From Pleurocapsa sp. PCC 7327 (GTDB taxonomy: Bacteria; Cyanobacteriota; Cyanobacteriia; Cyanobacteriales; Microcystaceae): a DNA stretch of 64,000 nucleotides. Below, piece by piece: positions 16,350 to 25,208 of this stretch; within the stretch, counting starts at the first letter, position 1; each line of letters begins with the position of its first letter. The notes under the pieces are model-generated. The model worked only from the letters and a program-made list of their open reading frames with translations, searched no databases and had not been told where the DNA came from. A program made the translations under genes and the position numbers. The stretch lies in contig NC_019689.1 in assembly GCF_000317025.1 (NCBI RefSeq), forward strand, positions 4,170,024 to 4,234,023, given 5' to 3'.

Positions 16350-17498
16350 TCAATCCGACACACCCTGCTCAAATCCCATCACCTTGGCAACTGCTGATAA
16401 ATCCGGTGCAACTCCCGATCTAACGGCGTTATTACTATTTTTAATCGCACAATCGGGGTCTTTGAGTCCGTTTCCCGTGAGGACGCATACTACAGTAGCA
16501 TGACTAGGCACGCGATCGCGCACTTTCAACAAACCCGCCACCGAAGCAGCCGAAGCGGGTTCGCAGAAAACGCCTTCATGAGATGCTAGGATGCGATAGG
16601 CTTCTAGTATTTCTGCATCCGTAACGGCATTGAATTCGCCTTGACTTGCCTCCTTAGCTGCCAACGCTTTCTCCCAGTTAGCCGGATTGCCGATACGAAT
16701 GGCAGTCGCGATCGTTTCTGGATGGGGAATCGGTTGTCCGCTAATGAAAGGTGCCGCACCCGCTGCTTGAAATCCCATCATTTTCGGCAGGCGATCGCAT
16801 TTTTCCTGTTGGCGATACTGACAAAATCCCATCCAATAGGCGCTAATATTCCCTGCATTGCCTACTGGAATACACAGCCAATCGGGGGCATTACCCAACA
16901 CGTCAACAATTTCAAACGCTGCCGTTTTCTGCCCTTCCAAGCGATAGGGATTGACCGAATTAACTAGCGTAATCGGATAATTATCCGACAATTCCCGAAC
17001 GATCTTTAACGCTTGGTCAAAATTCCCCTCAATAGCAATAACTTCAGCTCCATAAACCAAAGCTTGAGCCAATTTTCCCATTGCCACGTACCCGTCGGGA
17101 ATCAAGACAAACGCTCGCATCCCCGCGCGGCGTGCATAAGCGGCGGCAGCAGCAGAGGTATTGCCCGTACTGGCGCAAATAACGGCTTTTGCCCCGGCTT
17201 CCTTGGCTTTAGAAATCGCCATCGTCATGCCCCTATCTTTAAAACTCCCCGTAGGATTTAAGCCGTCGTATTTGACGAAAACCCTAACCCCGCGACTGAT
17301 GAGTTGAGAGATATAGGGAACGGGAATTAAAGGCGTGTTTCCTTCAAGCAAGGTCACTACTGGAGTTGCCGCGCTAACGGGGAGATAGGGGCGATAGGCT
17401 TCGATTAACCCCTGCCAGCCGAAAGTCGTTTTCTGAAGTCTGAATTCTGAAATACTCTCGTCCGTTGATTTTTGAGGTGTCAGAGGTTTAATTTCCAT
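16350..17498 (-). CDS. thrC: Threonine synthase
   Basis: ThrC converts O-phosphohomoserine to threonine with pyridoxal phosphate. The 382-residue protein shows the PLP-Lys motif [12 protein letters not shown] (K87), the phosphate-binding [18 protein letters not shown] loop and the [14 protein letters not shown] segment. This length and sequence fit the shorter thermophile/cyanobacterial class. It has a 30-residue N-terminal extension before the domain. ATG 17498 was chosen as the only well-placed start. It is a single-gene unit. Confidence 0.95.
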   Translation of the reverse strand: MEIKPLTPQKSTDESISEFRLQKTTFGWQGLIEAYRPYLPVSAATPVVTLLEGNTPLIPVPYISQLISRGVRVFVKYDGLNPTGSFKDRGMTMAISKAKEAGAKAVICASTGNTSAAAAAYARRAGMRAFVLIPDGYVAMGKLAQALVYGAEVIAIEGNFDQALKIVRELSDNYPITLVNSVNPYRLEGQKTAAFEIVDVLGNAPDWLCIPVGNAGNISAYWMGFCQYRQQEKCDRLPKMMGFQAAGAAPFISGQPIPHPETIATAIRIGNPANWEKALAAKEASQGEFNAVTDAEILEAYRILASHEGVFCEPASAASVAGLLKVRDRVPSHATVVCVLTGNGLKDPDCAIKNSNNAVRSGVAPDLSAVAKVMGFEQGVSD

Positions 17499-17953
17499 AA
17501 ATATTCTTGCGTTCAGACTCCAGATAGCGTTATGTAAGTGTATGACAGCTTACTAAAGATCCAGTCCCCTATTTTACAAAAAGATTACGAAATTTGTAAT
17601 GGAACACTTACCAACTTAGAAAGTCAAAGTTATCGACAACCCAGGACAGCGAACTGAAATCAAAAGAGCGATCGATCGCATCTAGCAAGATCTGCAAAAG
17701 GAGCGATTGTTTGTAAAAATTGAGACAGGTCATTGAAATTAGAAATTCCTAGCAAAGATTTGTTAAAATCTCCTTCATCCTTACAGGTTGTCTGAAAAGT
17801 ATAGAATGTCATGTTGAACGTCGCGATCGCGAAGCAAAATATCTTATAGCAGTTTTCAGTTAGATGAGAAACCAAATTGGTCGATACTCAGAATGACAAA
17901 ATGAACTTTTCAGATGTCCTCTTATACGATCCTATCGTTATTGCTTGAATACC
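17499..17953. other. Intergenic region, no gene seen
   Basis: About 455 bp lie between divergent thrC and the next gene. A minus-strand frame at 17660-17875 has no recognisable product or ribosome binding site. The stretch near 17810-17840 (ATGTCATGTTGAACGTCGCG) belongs to a common cyanobacterial intergenic repeat type. No further structure was found. Confidence 0.45.
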
Positions 17954-18619
17954 ATGCAAAAATTATTTAACTTCTGCGTCCGCTTGAGCGCGGCAATTTC
18001 TTTGCCAACCATTTTATTAACCCTCTCGATTCCTATCCGTCCTGCCGCAGCAGCAAATGAATTTAGCGTCTGCGTTAACGAACTGATCGATCGCGGCGTT
18101 CCAGCTCAGCAAGCCGGGGTAGCCTGTTCGGATGCGCTTATTCCCAAAGAATTATCTGAGTGTGTTAGCAAAATTAGAGAGGGAACCCCGATAAAGCCTG
18201 AAGAGGCTCTCACAGCTTGTTACAGAGTCAGAAGACCCGTCGATCTGGCTAACTGCGTGGTAGATATTCATGCAGAAGTTTTATCAGCTTCGACCCCTCA
18301 AGCTAACAAGTCGGAAACTTCCGCTAAAACCAACAAGAATGAGACTTCCCAAGTAACGACTCCAGAACCTCCCCCCGAAACAGAAGAACCTGGCGGCATC
18401 GAACCAACCGAATCGCCAGCCAAGGCAGATACAGAAGAATCTCCTTCTCTGGTGGCGTTAGACTCATGTCGTCGGAGTCTACTACCCGGTCGCCATTCTG
18501 AGTGCGTTATTGCTTTAGCTAAGAATGTCCCGAACACTTCACCAGTGACAGCAATGGCAACTTGTCTGTCGGCAGAAGATTTTCCCCGAGAGTTGTTTCC
18601 TGCCTTCACTAACAATTAA
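17954..18619 (+). CDS. Exported Cys-repeat protein
   Basis: From ATG 17954 the 221-residue product has a signal peptide ending near PAAAANEF (about residue 35). It then has repeats of about 25-30 residues with regularly spaced Cys (FSVCVNEL, GVACSDAL, LSECVSKI, LTACYRVR, LANCVVDI). A Thr/Glu/Pro-rich linker precedes one more Cys-containing unit (DSCRRSLLPGRHSECV). Paired Cys suggest disulfides in the periplasm. The family seems cyanobacterial and of unknown role. A TTG nine bases upstream could also serve as start; neither has a good ribosome binding site. Confidence 0.75.
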   Translation: MQKLFNFCVRLSAAISLPTILLTLSIPIRPAAAANEFSVCVNELIDRGVPAQQAGVACSDALIPKELSECVSKIREGTPIKPEEALTACYRVRRPVDLANCVVDIHAEVLSASTPQANKSETSAKTNKNETSQVTTPEPPPETEEPGGIEPTESPAKADTEESPSLVALDSCRRSLLPGRHSECVIALAKNVPNTSPVTAMATCLSAEDFPRELFPAFTNN

Positions 18620-18721
18620 TTTGAGCCAAAAATTTATGTTTGCTCCTCTAATCCTTGTGTACCATCTAAAATAGATAGAATTTTGGCTTTAATTGTTTAA
18701 AAGTGAGGGGAGAACGGAATC

Positions 18722-18982
18722 GTGGCACGAATACCGGAACAATCTCAGAACCCAAACAAACAGATGGAGATCCCAATCTTCTTAGATCCTTCGCTTTTGA
18801 GGGCAGCCCAGCGAATCTACCGCAATTATTGCACTTTGCAAAATAAAGTGGACAGGCGACCTTGCGGAGTTGCTATTAACCGCGATACCTATCGAGGTCA
18901 ACTCATTTTTCGAGAAAATCCAATTTTGCTGCCCAGAGAGTGCTTTATCCCCCTAAAGCAACTTGAAGCCGAGGTTTTTTAA
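18722..18982 (+). CDS. Conserved hypothetical protein, 86 aa
   Basis: The frame starts at GTG 18722, preceded by a strong GAGGGGAG ribosome binding site, which supports it as a real gene. The product is soluble and basic, with a central NYCTLQNKVDRRPCGVAI segment (two Cys) and no recognised domain. It lies between the Cys-repeat protein and pilD on the same strand, 45 bp from pilD, so it may share that transcript. Confidence 0.65.
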   Translation: MARIPEQSQNPNKQMEIPIFLDPSLLRAAQRIYRNYCTLQNKVDRRPCGVAINRDTYRGQLIFRENPILLPRECFIPLKQLEAEVF

Positions 18983-19027
18983 ACAACTTTCGACACTTGA
19001 GATTAATAATTAGAGTAGTTCAAGGCG

Positions 19028-19843
19028 ATGGACATCATGGTTGTAGCGATCGCGAGTATTTTTGCGTTCGCCTTAGGAGCTTGTATTGGTAGCTTTTTAA
19101 ATGTAGTCGTTTATCGCATCCCCGCAAACTTATCCCTCATTCATCCCCCTTCCCGCTGTCCCCATTGCTTGCATCGGTTGGGTGCCACAGAAAACATTCC
19201 TGTTTTTGGCTGGTTGTGGTTGCGAGGTCGCTGTCGCTGGTGCAGAACGCCAATTTCCATGCGCTATCCTCTGGTTGAAGCAGCAACTGGCTTGTTATTC
19301 GTCCTGGTTTATTGGAAATTTGGTCTCAATCTAACTGCCGTTAGCTATTGGACTTTGTTGAGTTGGTTGCTAGCCCTATCGCTGATCGATCTCGATACGA
19401 TGACCTTGCCAAACGCACTGACGCAATCGGGGTTGGTGGTAGGATTGGGCTTTCATACCCTGCAAGGCTGGCAGGAGGGTCACATCGCTAATTATTTAAT
19501 GCTGGGGATTGGCAGTGCTGTCTTGGGAATCTGGCTATTTGATGCCATCCGTTTGATTGGATCGATCGCTTATGGACAAACGGCGATGGGAGGAGGCGAT
19601 CCCAAATTGGCGGCAACGATCGGAGCTTGGTTGGGATGGAAGTATTTATTGGTGACTGGGTTCTTAGCTTGTGCGGCAGGCGCATTAATCGGAGGAGTAG
19701 CGATCGCGTTTGGGCGACTCAATCGCAGGCAGCCAATGCCATTTGGTCCGTTTTTGGCGCTGGGAGCCGTCTTGACAGTGTTTTTTGGAAATGAGATCGT
19801 ATCATCTTATTTGAAAATCTTTTTTCCGCTTGGGAGTTGGTGA
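19028..19843 (+). CDS. pilD: Prepilin leader peptidase/N-methyltransferase
   Basis: PilD is an integral membrane aspartic peptidase that cuts and N-methylates type IV prepilins. The 271-residue protein has the N-terminal GSFLNVVVYR motif and a cytoplasmic zinc site of two pairs (C44/C47, C69/C72). It also has the catalytic region SLIDLDTMTLPN (D121/D123) and GGGDPK (D191), with about seven helices. ATG 19028 lies 45 bp after the preceding small gene. With pilT at 33-34 kb it suggests a type IV pilus, but no pilin gene is in the window. Confidence 0.95.
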   Translation: MDIMVVAIASIFAFALGACIGSFLNVVVYRIPANLSLIHPPSRCPHCLHRLGATENIPVFGWLWLRGRCRWCRTPISMRYPLVEAATGLLFVLVYWKFGLNLTAVSYWTLLSWLLALSLIDLDTMTLPNALTQSGLVVGLGFHTLQGWQEGHIANYLMLGIGSAVLGIWLFDAIRLIGSIAYGQTAMGGGDPKLAATIGAWLGWKYLLVTGFLACAAGALIGGVAIAFGRLNRRQPMPFGPFLALGAVLTVFFGNEIVSSYLKIFFPLGSW

Positions 19844-19895
19844 TATTTGAGATCGCTATATCGGAGAGTATTCTTAGCTTGATACAATAAAACCT

Positions 19896-20105
19896 GTGTC
19901 ATGGATCGTCGTAAGAACAACTCAAGCTCGCTGGGAAGCAGAACTAATGCAGCAAATACTGGCAGCTTATGACATTCCAAGTCGAGTCGTAGATATTGGG
20001 ACTGGAGTTTATTGCGGTCAAGGAAGTCAAGCGGCTTTGCAAGTGCGATCGCAAGACCAGTGGACTGCCCTGCTGCTTTTGAGTTCGCCAGAAGATGAAA
20101 ATTAG
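19896..20105 (+). CDS. DUF2007-like small protein
   Basis: This 69-residue protein starts at GTG 19896 (SWIVVRTTQARWEAELMQQI). The pattern of an amphipathic helix followed by a short strand and the IPSRVVDIG loop is like the DUF2007 family of small putative signalling proteins. It ends 20 bp before accD, so the two are likely co-expressed. Function is unknown. Confidence 0.7.
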   Translation: MSWIVVRTTQARWEAELMQQILAAYDIPSRVVDIGTGVYCGQGSQAALQVRSQDQWTALLLLSSPEDEN

Positions 20106-20125
20106 ATATTTTATAGCAGATTCTT

Positions 20126-21061
20126 ATGTCCTTATTTGATTGGTTTGCCAACAGACAAAAAGCGGAACCCAGTACCCAACAAAAGCAAGAAAGAGAAATT
20201 GCCGATGGATTATGGACGAAGTGCCAAGCTTGCGGGGTGTTAGCCTACACGAAAGACCTAAAGGCAAATCAGCTGGTGTGCAGCGAATGCGGCAACCACA
20301 TGTTCGTTGACAGCGACGAACGCATCCGCCAGTTAATCGATGCTAATACCTGGAAGCTGCTAGGCGAAAATTTATGCCCGACCGACCCGCTACAATTCCG
20401 CGATCGCAAAGCCTACAGCGATCGTCTCAAGGATATGCAAGAGAAAACGGGTCTGCAAGACGCAGTACAAACGGGAACCGGATTAATCGACGGTCTGCCC
20501 GTTGCCCTTGGGGTGATGGATTTTCGCTTTATGGGCGGTAGCATGGGTTCGGTTGTGGGCGAAAAACTCACTCGCCTCATCGAACACGCCACTCAAGAAC
20601 GCTTGCCCGTCGTCATTATCTGTGCTTCTGGCGGCGCGAGGATGCAAGAGGGGATGTTAAGTCTAATGCAGATGGCAAAAATCTCCGGCGCGCTGCATCG
20701 CCATCGAGAAGCTCGATTGCTTTATATTCCCGTCCTGACTCACCCGACCACGGGAGGAGTCACGGCAAGTTTTGCCATGCTCGGAGATATTATTCTGGCA
20801 GAACCCAAGGCAACCATCGGGTTTGCAGGCAAGCGGGTCATCGAGCAAACACTGCGAGAAAAGCTGCCCGAAGGCTTCCAGACTTCTGAATATCTCCTCC
20901 AGCACGGATTTATAGACGCGATCGTGCCTCGAACCCAGTTGAAGAAAACTCTGGCGCAGTTGATTAGTCTCCATCAACCTTTCTTCCCCGTGCTTCCTCA
21001 CCTAAGTGCAGAACACCAGCATCGGGATGAATTGGTTAAGTTAGATTCAACCCAAATTTAG
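20126..21061 (+). CDS. accD: Acetyl-CoA carboxylase carboxyltransferase beta subunit
   Basis: AccD with AccA moves the carboxyl group from biotin to acetyl-CoA, the first step of fatty acid synthesis. The 311-residue protein has the N-terminal zinc ribbon C33, C36, C52, C55 (CQACG, CSECG), then the crotonase-like core with [10 protein letters not shown] and [16 protein letters not shown]. Length is normal. ATG 20126 is right behind the DUF2007-like gene. accA is not in the window. Confidence 0.96.
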   Translation: MSLFDWFANRQKAEPSTQQKQEREIADGLWTKCQACGVLAYTKDLKANQLVCSECGNHMFVDSDERIRQLIDANTWKLLGENLCPTDPLQFRDRKAYSDRLKDMQEKTGLQDAVQTGTGLIDGLPVALGVMDFRFMGGSMGSVVGEKLTRLIEHATQERLPVVIICASGGARMQEGMLSLMQMAKISGALHRHREARLLYIPVLTHPTTGGVTASFAMLGDIILAEPKATIGFAGKRVIEQTLREKLPEGFQTSEYLLQHGFIDAIVPRTQLKKTLAQLISLHQPFFPVLPHLSAEHQHRDELVKLDSTQI

Positions 21062-21187
21062 CGTGAGTTCGACAGACTGGTTCAAGAGGCATTCAGCAAG
21101 GGAGTTGATGCTGATGATTGCCTTCCCTTACCCTTTCCCCTTTCCCCCTTGCCTCGATCGCTTGAAAACACTGTCATCGAACTCACG
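21062..21187. repeat. Inverted repeat after accD
   Basis: CGTGAGTTCGACAG at 21062-21075 is repeated in inverted form at 21171-21187 (CTGTCATCGAACTCACG, two extra bases). The 95-bp loop has a pyrimidine-rich strand (ccctttcccc). It could be a remnant foldback element or a long terminator structure. It begins at the accD stop codon. Confidence 0.5.
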
Positions 21188-21276
21188 TAAGGCTTTCGAG
21201 ATTGGCAAAATGTCATTCACACAGAAGATGGCGCGGCGCGGGAAAGCGGACATCCCAACGCCAACACTTTGAAAAA

Positions 21277-22146
21277 CTACTCGCAAGGCATCAGCATACT
21301 CAGTTGTACAACAATGTCATCAATCGTTTTGGAGAGAGCTTTTCCTGAGAGTCTGGGATGATTGCCGATGATGCTGAAAACTAGCGTTCCGTAGCGAGGA
21401 TGCTCGACATAGCCAGATAAAGCCCTCACGCCCTTTAAAGTTCCTGTCTTAGCATGAACCATGCCTTGGGCTGGAGTATAGCGCATTCGATCTCTGAGCG
21501 TGCCGCTCATGCCTGCAACGGGTAAGGAAGCCAGAAAAATGTCTTTTCCTTGAGCATGGTACATTGCCTTGAGCGTCGAAACTATCGCTCTAGGCGTGGC
21601 AGCATTGCGCCTAGACAAACCAGAACCGTCCGCCAAACGATAACCATTGGGACTTACGCCTAACTGAGATAAAGCGCTTTTAGCAGCTTCAGCTCCGCCA
21701 ATGAAACGAAATAAGACATCTGCGTAGTTGTTATTGCTTCTTTGATTGGTAATGGTTATCCACTCGCCGATCGATCGCGATCGAATAGTGCCATCAGGAT
21801 CTAGTCTTTGCAGGGCAGCAGCAGTGGTAAATAATTTGGTATTAGAAGCAGGGATAAAATATTTATCGGCATTATGACTGTATAAAACTGTGCCATCACT
21901 CAAAGATTCGACGAGAATTCCCCAATTATTGGAATAATTGCCGATAATAGAGTTAATGCCGGGTTCTAGGAAAGCCGCGCATATCCCATTGGTTGAATTT
22001 TCTGGTGGGGGAACGTAAATATCTATAGCGTCTGCCCCGTTATAGAAAGTTGAAACAGTTTCATTAGCTAGGGCAGGATTTGACCAAGCGAAAGTCGCTG
22101 CCGTCATTAATGCCAGTGGAGTCAGCCGATGTTTTTTTTGATGCAT
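21277..22146 (-). CDS. Compact D-alanyl-D-alanine carboxypeptidase (S13, PBP4-like)
   Basis: The 289-residue exported enzyme has a signal peptide (about 1-27, ending PALA) and the three penicillin-binding motifs: S101-N-T-K104, S137-N-N, and K233-T-G235. The DGSGLSRRN segment is typical of peptidase S13. S13 proteins are usually above 450 residues. Here the region between SxxK and SxN is very short (about 30 residues), so the large inserted domains are missing. It should trim or open peptidoglycan peptides in the periplasm. It is not near other wall genes. Confidence 0.88.
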   Translation of the reverse strand: MHQKKHRLTPLALMTAATFAWSNPALANETVSTFYNGADAIDIYVPPPENSTNGICAAFLEPGINSIIGNYSNNWGILVESLSDGTVLYSHNADKYFIPASNTKLFTTAAALQRLDPDGTIRSRSIGEWITITNQRSNNNYADVLFRFIGGAEAAKSALSQLGVSPNGYRLADGSGLSRRNAATPRAIVSTLKAMYHAQGKDIFLASLPVAGMSGTLRDRMRYTPAQGMVHAKTGTLKGVRALSGYVEHPRYGTLVFSIIGNHPRLSGKALSKTIDDIVVQLSMLMPCE

Positions 22147-22193
22147 GCGTTTTCTGGGGTGAGTAGCAGATTTAAGACTCTAGATTGTATCAG

Positions 22194-23267
22194 TTAACGA
22201 GAGAGTAGCGGTTTTAGCCATTCTCGAATTTTATCGAACAAATTGGCGTTATTTTTGATACTCATTCGTTCTGCCATGGAAGGAAATGGATGGAGAGATT
22301 GGTAGCGTTCGTAGGCGACATTAATTCGGGAAGTTACTTGCGTGGCATAGGGATGCTTGTTCAGATCGGGATGCCAGAGACGAATTAGGTTTTTATAGGC
22401 TCTCTCTACCTTTATGGGATCGGCAGAGGGAGATACCCCCAAAATTTTCCACCAAGGACTCGATTCATCGGCGATGAAGTCCTCCAAAACGGATCGATCT
22501 TCATCGAGCATTTGTTGAATCTTGTTCCAGGAGCTTCCATAACAGACTCGATAAACGGTATCCAATGCCTCTATACCAATTTGCTGGCTGGCTAACTCGT
22601 GCCACTCTTTGAAAGCTCGACGCATGGCTATCTGCACGCGCCAATCTAGATTGGCAAACTTGCCATCATCCATAGAGTCTGCAAAAGCTACCAATAAGTT
22701 CCCAACTTCTTTGGCACTTTTAAGGGACTTGCAGAATAAATCTTTTCCTTCTCCTAAAGCTGACAAAACTTGTTTGGCATAGCCTTTCGGTTCGGGTAAC
22801 GTTAGCAGCAGCGACAACTCGCGACAAACCTTATCGGATTCGGGTTTATCTTTCCATTCCCAATAATGAATGCCCGGTTTTCCCAGTTGCCGAGTGTAAA
22901 ACTCCTGCCAAAACTCAGTTGCAATACAAGCTAGAGGAGTCATTAAAGGAGTCGCCAATTCATAGACTTGACCTTTGAGGGCAGTTTCTGGAGCATCTTC
23001 TAGAAGACAAGCCAAAGGAGTCATGATAGGAGTGGCGAGTTGATAAGCTTGACCTCTCAAAGAGGATCGCGGGGCATCTTCTAAAAGACAAGCGAGTCGG
23101 TAGAATTTTCCTTTGGGAACGATTTGAGAGCGTTTAGGAATCTTGGCATGGGAGCGATCGCGAGAGGAATTTTTAGACGTATAGCTAATTACAGAAGTCG
23201 TGCAAATGCTTAAACCAAATAAAAAGAAACTCAGTAGGAGATTTTCATCGATAGGAATGACTCCCAT
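22194..23267 (-). CDS. J-domain membrane protein with duplicated segment
   Basis: The 357-residue protein starts at ATG 23267, has one N-terminal membrane helix (about 9-29) and ends in a J domain (about 273-330) with an intact HPD in RLWHPDLNKH, which would stimulate Hsp70/DnaK. Between them residues 58-113 hold two tandem copies of a 27-residue unit beginning LACLLEDAP and ending ATPxMTP. The middle part is helical and of unknown family. Such anchored J proteins recruit DnaK to a membrane site; the client is unknown. It lies 47 bp upstream of the PBP4-like gene on the same strand. Confidence 0.85.
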   Translation of the reverse strand: MGVIPIDENLLLSFFLFGLSICTTSVISYTSKNSSRDRSHAKIPKRSQIVPKGKFYRLACLLEDAPRSSLRGQAYQLATPIMTPLACLLEDAPETALKGQVYELATPLMTPLACIATEFWQEFYTRQLGKPGIHYWEWKDKPESDKVCRELSLLLTLPEPKGYAKQVLSALGEGKDLFCKSLKSAKEVGNLLVAFADSMDDGKFANLDWRVQIAMRRAFKEWHELASQQIGIEALDTVYRVCYGSSWNKIQQMLDEDRSVLEDFIADESSPWWKILGVSPSADPIKVERAYKNLIRLWHPDLNKHPYATQVTSRINVAYERYQSLHPFPSMAERMSIKNNANLFDKIREWLKPLLSR

Positions 23268-23720
23268 GGCAATTTTCCTCGCGCGAGTGAGGCAGGCAGC
23301 TTTGACAAGATATTTACCAGATTTTTACCAGACTCAAGGGGGTTTTGGCAATGTCGCTTTTATATTTTCTTACTTAAAAAGCCTTACACCCAGAGCCGCT
23401 GACTAATTGCGAACCGACGTAGACTCCCACGCAGCGGAGGAGCATCGGCGAATCGGTATAAGATGGGGGTCGCGATCGCAAACCCTATCCGTACAAATTA
23501 ATCTTGGATTTCGTTGCTCAAAAGCGACTTGCTACGAAACGCAGCGATCCTTCAATCTATACAGACTTTTTAGGTTAATTATGTTTACTTTATTTATTGC
23601 TCCAAAAAATTAATAAAAATTTTGATAAAATTTAGCATCTTTACATTTCTTTTATTTTATTAAGCAACGCCAATCTTTCTGCATAACATAGAAATGTAGA
23701 AATATTATATTTAAACCAAT
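23268..23720. other. Intergenic region with dispersed repeat
   Basis: Between divergent genes, this 453-bp spacer contains dispersed repeat copy B and, near 23664, AAGCAACGCCAAT, which resembles the outer end of the IS1-like elements in the window. Short frames on the plus strand here (23407-23613) lie over the repeat and are not called. Confidence 0.45.
23376..23462. repeat. Dispersed intergenic repeat, copy B
   Basis: It shares 39 nt with 7293-7331 (two differences) and ends GCGAATCGGTATAAG, like copies A and C. Its inner part (ACTCCCACGCAGCGGAGG) is palindrome-like and differs from the other copies. Confidence 0.7.
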
Positions 23721-24986
23721 ATGTTTTCTTTAAAAAAAACTATAGCCTCTCTAGCTGGAATTTTGCTGAGTTCCGTGACTGCTACTCCAGCTTTAGCAGA
23801 ACTCTCAGTCGCGGAAATTAACTCAATTGCCAGGCAAACAACTGTTATTATTGCACCCGGACTAACACCAGAATTAGTCAAAGCTTTAGAAGAAAATCGC
23901 AATAATCCTCTAGCCAGAGAAAATAACCCAGATGGAGTTTGGAATCCTGGTTCGGGAGTCATCGTTGCCAGAAAAGGAACAACTTACTATGTTTTAACCG
24001 TTACCCATAACTTTAAACAAAATGATTTAGAACAAAATTTGTCCTATGGCATTCGCACCTGGGATGGCAAAGTTCATGTAGTCGAACAAGCCAATGATGG
24101 TAGAAAGTGCCCATTGATAGACGTACCATCTCTAAAACCCGTAACGAGATTCGGCTGTTATTCGATCGCGATTCCCAATAGAGTAGCAGGTCCCGATCTG
24201 GCTGTTGTTAGCTTTGAGAGCGAGCAAGAATATCCCGTCGCGTCCCTAGGTAACCCAAGCAAGATCGCAGGTACTGAAAGGATTTATGTGTCGGGGTGGC
24301 CCGATCCAGAAAAAGAACGAGATCCCCAGACAGGCAAGTGCCGGGGAAGGGTAGCTCGTCGTCAACGACGTTTGACTTGGGGCCCCGTCACCAGAATGAT
24401 TCAACCAACCGAAGGTCAAAATGGCTATAGTATTTTTTATATCGATCGGACTCGTCCAGGGATGAGTGGCGGTCCTGTGTTCGATAGCAACGGCTTAGTC
24501 ATTGGCGTTCACGGTCGAGGATCGGCGGACAAAGGGCAGCTATTGAGTCAATACTGTTCTCTGAATGCAATCCAGGGTAAGCTGGCGTTAGAGTCGGAAG
24601 ATGTAACTAAGACGGTATCGGAAGCAGCCACCTACGAACCCCCAATTCTACATACTCGCTTTAGCAGCGCGCAAAATTTGAATAACTTTTTGACCTTGTG
24701 GGAGCAGCTAAAAATTAACCTCCCGTTTAATTGGCAGATTCCTTCGCGAGACTTCATTCAAAGAGCGCTATCTCCTATTCAAACCAATACGAGTGACAGT
24801 GGCGTTCTTGATATAGCTGTCGAGAAAGATATTACAGGAGCAATTGAGGATTCTGAGGATGTTGTAGAGGATATCTACGATCTTTACACGTTCAAGCTAG
24901 AAAATCAACTCAGAGATGAGCCATCGGCAGGATGTGCCAGTATTCTGCTGGGTGACGAACGAGAACGCTGCCGCAGAGATCGCTAA
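23721..24986 (+). CDS. Exported trypsin-like serine protease
   Basis: The 421-residue protein has a signal peptide ending TPALA-EL (about residue 26) and a chymotrypsin-fold domain with H96 (VLTVTHNF), D159 (AGPDLAVVSF) and S249 (RPGMSGGPVFD). Several Cys in the domain could form disulfides. The C-terminal 140 residues are not recognised and include an acidic stretch. No PDZ domain is seen, so it is not a standard Deg protease. It should act in the periplasm or outside. A small IS1-related element lies right after it. Confidence 0.9.
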   Translation: MFSLKKTIASLAGILLSSVTATPALAELSVAEINSIARQTTVIIAPGLTPELVKALEENRNNPLARENNPDGVWNPGSGVIVARKGTTYYVLTVTHNFKQNDLEQNLSYGIRTWDGKVHVVEQANDGRKCPLIDVPSLKPVTRFGCYSIAIPNRVAGPDLAVVSFESEQEYPVASLGNPSKIAGTERIYVSGWPDPEKERDPQTGKCRGRVARRQRRLTWGPVTRMIQPTEGQNGYSIFYIDRTRPGMSGGPVFDSNGLVIGVHGRGSADKGQLLSQYCSLNAIQGKLALESEDVTKTVSEAATYEPPILHTRFSSAQNLNNFLTLWEQLKINLPFNWQIPSRDFIQRALSPIQTNTSDSGVLDIAVEKDITGAIEDSEDVVEDIYDLYTFKLENQLRDEPSAGCASILLGDERERCRRDR

Positions 24987-25015
24987 TCTAATAGTTTTCA
25001 ACTCATAGCTATTCT

Positions 25016-25098
25016 GGCGTTGCATATTAGCGGAATGATTTGAGGAATATTTCTTTGCGTCTTTGCAACGGACTATATTTCCATGATTATGCAACGCC
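25016..25098. mobile_element. MITE related to the IS1-family element, 83 bp
   Basis: The left 26 bp (GGCGTTGCATATTAGCGGAA and onward to GATGATTT-like) match the right end of the IS1-family element at 35.7-36.6 kb with two differences. The right end ATGCAACGCC is the complement of the first ten bases of that end. There is no coding sequence. No clear target duplication is seen, so it may be old. Confidence 0.65.
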
Positions 25099-25208
25099 AA
25101 TTTTTCCGATCGCTTAAAGAGTCATTAAGGATTTTCACAATTTTCTATCCCATTAGAGCTAAGTTCGATAGAATACCTCCAATTTAAAATTAAGTGTGAG
25201 GGGGAACG

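Noticed and set aside
16187-16372. 61-codon minus-strand frame next to thrC
   Set aside because: It overlaps the thrC end, has no ribosome binding site and no recognisable family.
17660-17875. 71-codon minus-strand frame upstream of the Cys-repeat gene
   Set aside because: Composition is like intergenic repeat sequence and no start signal is present.
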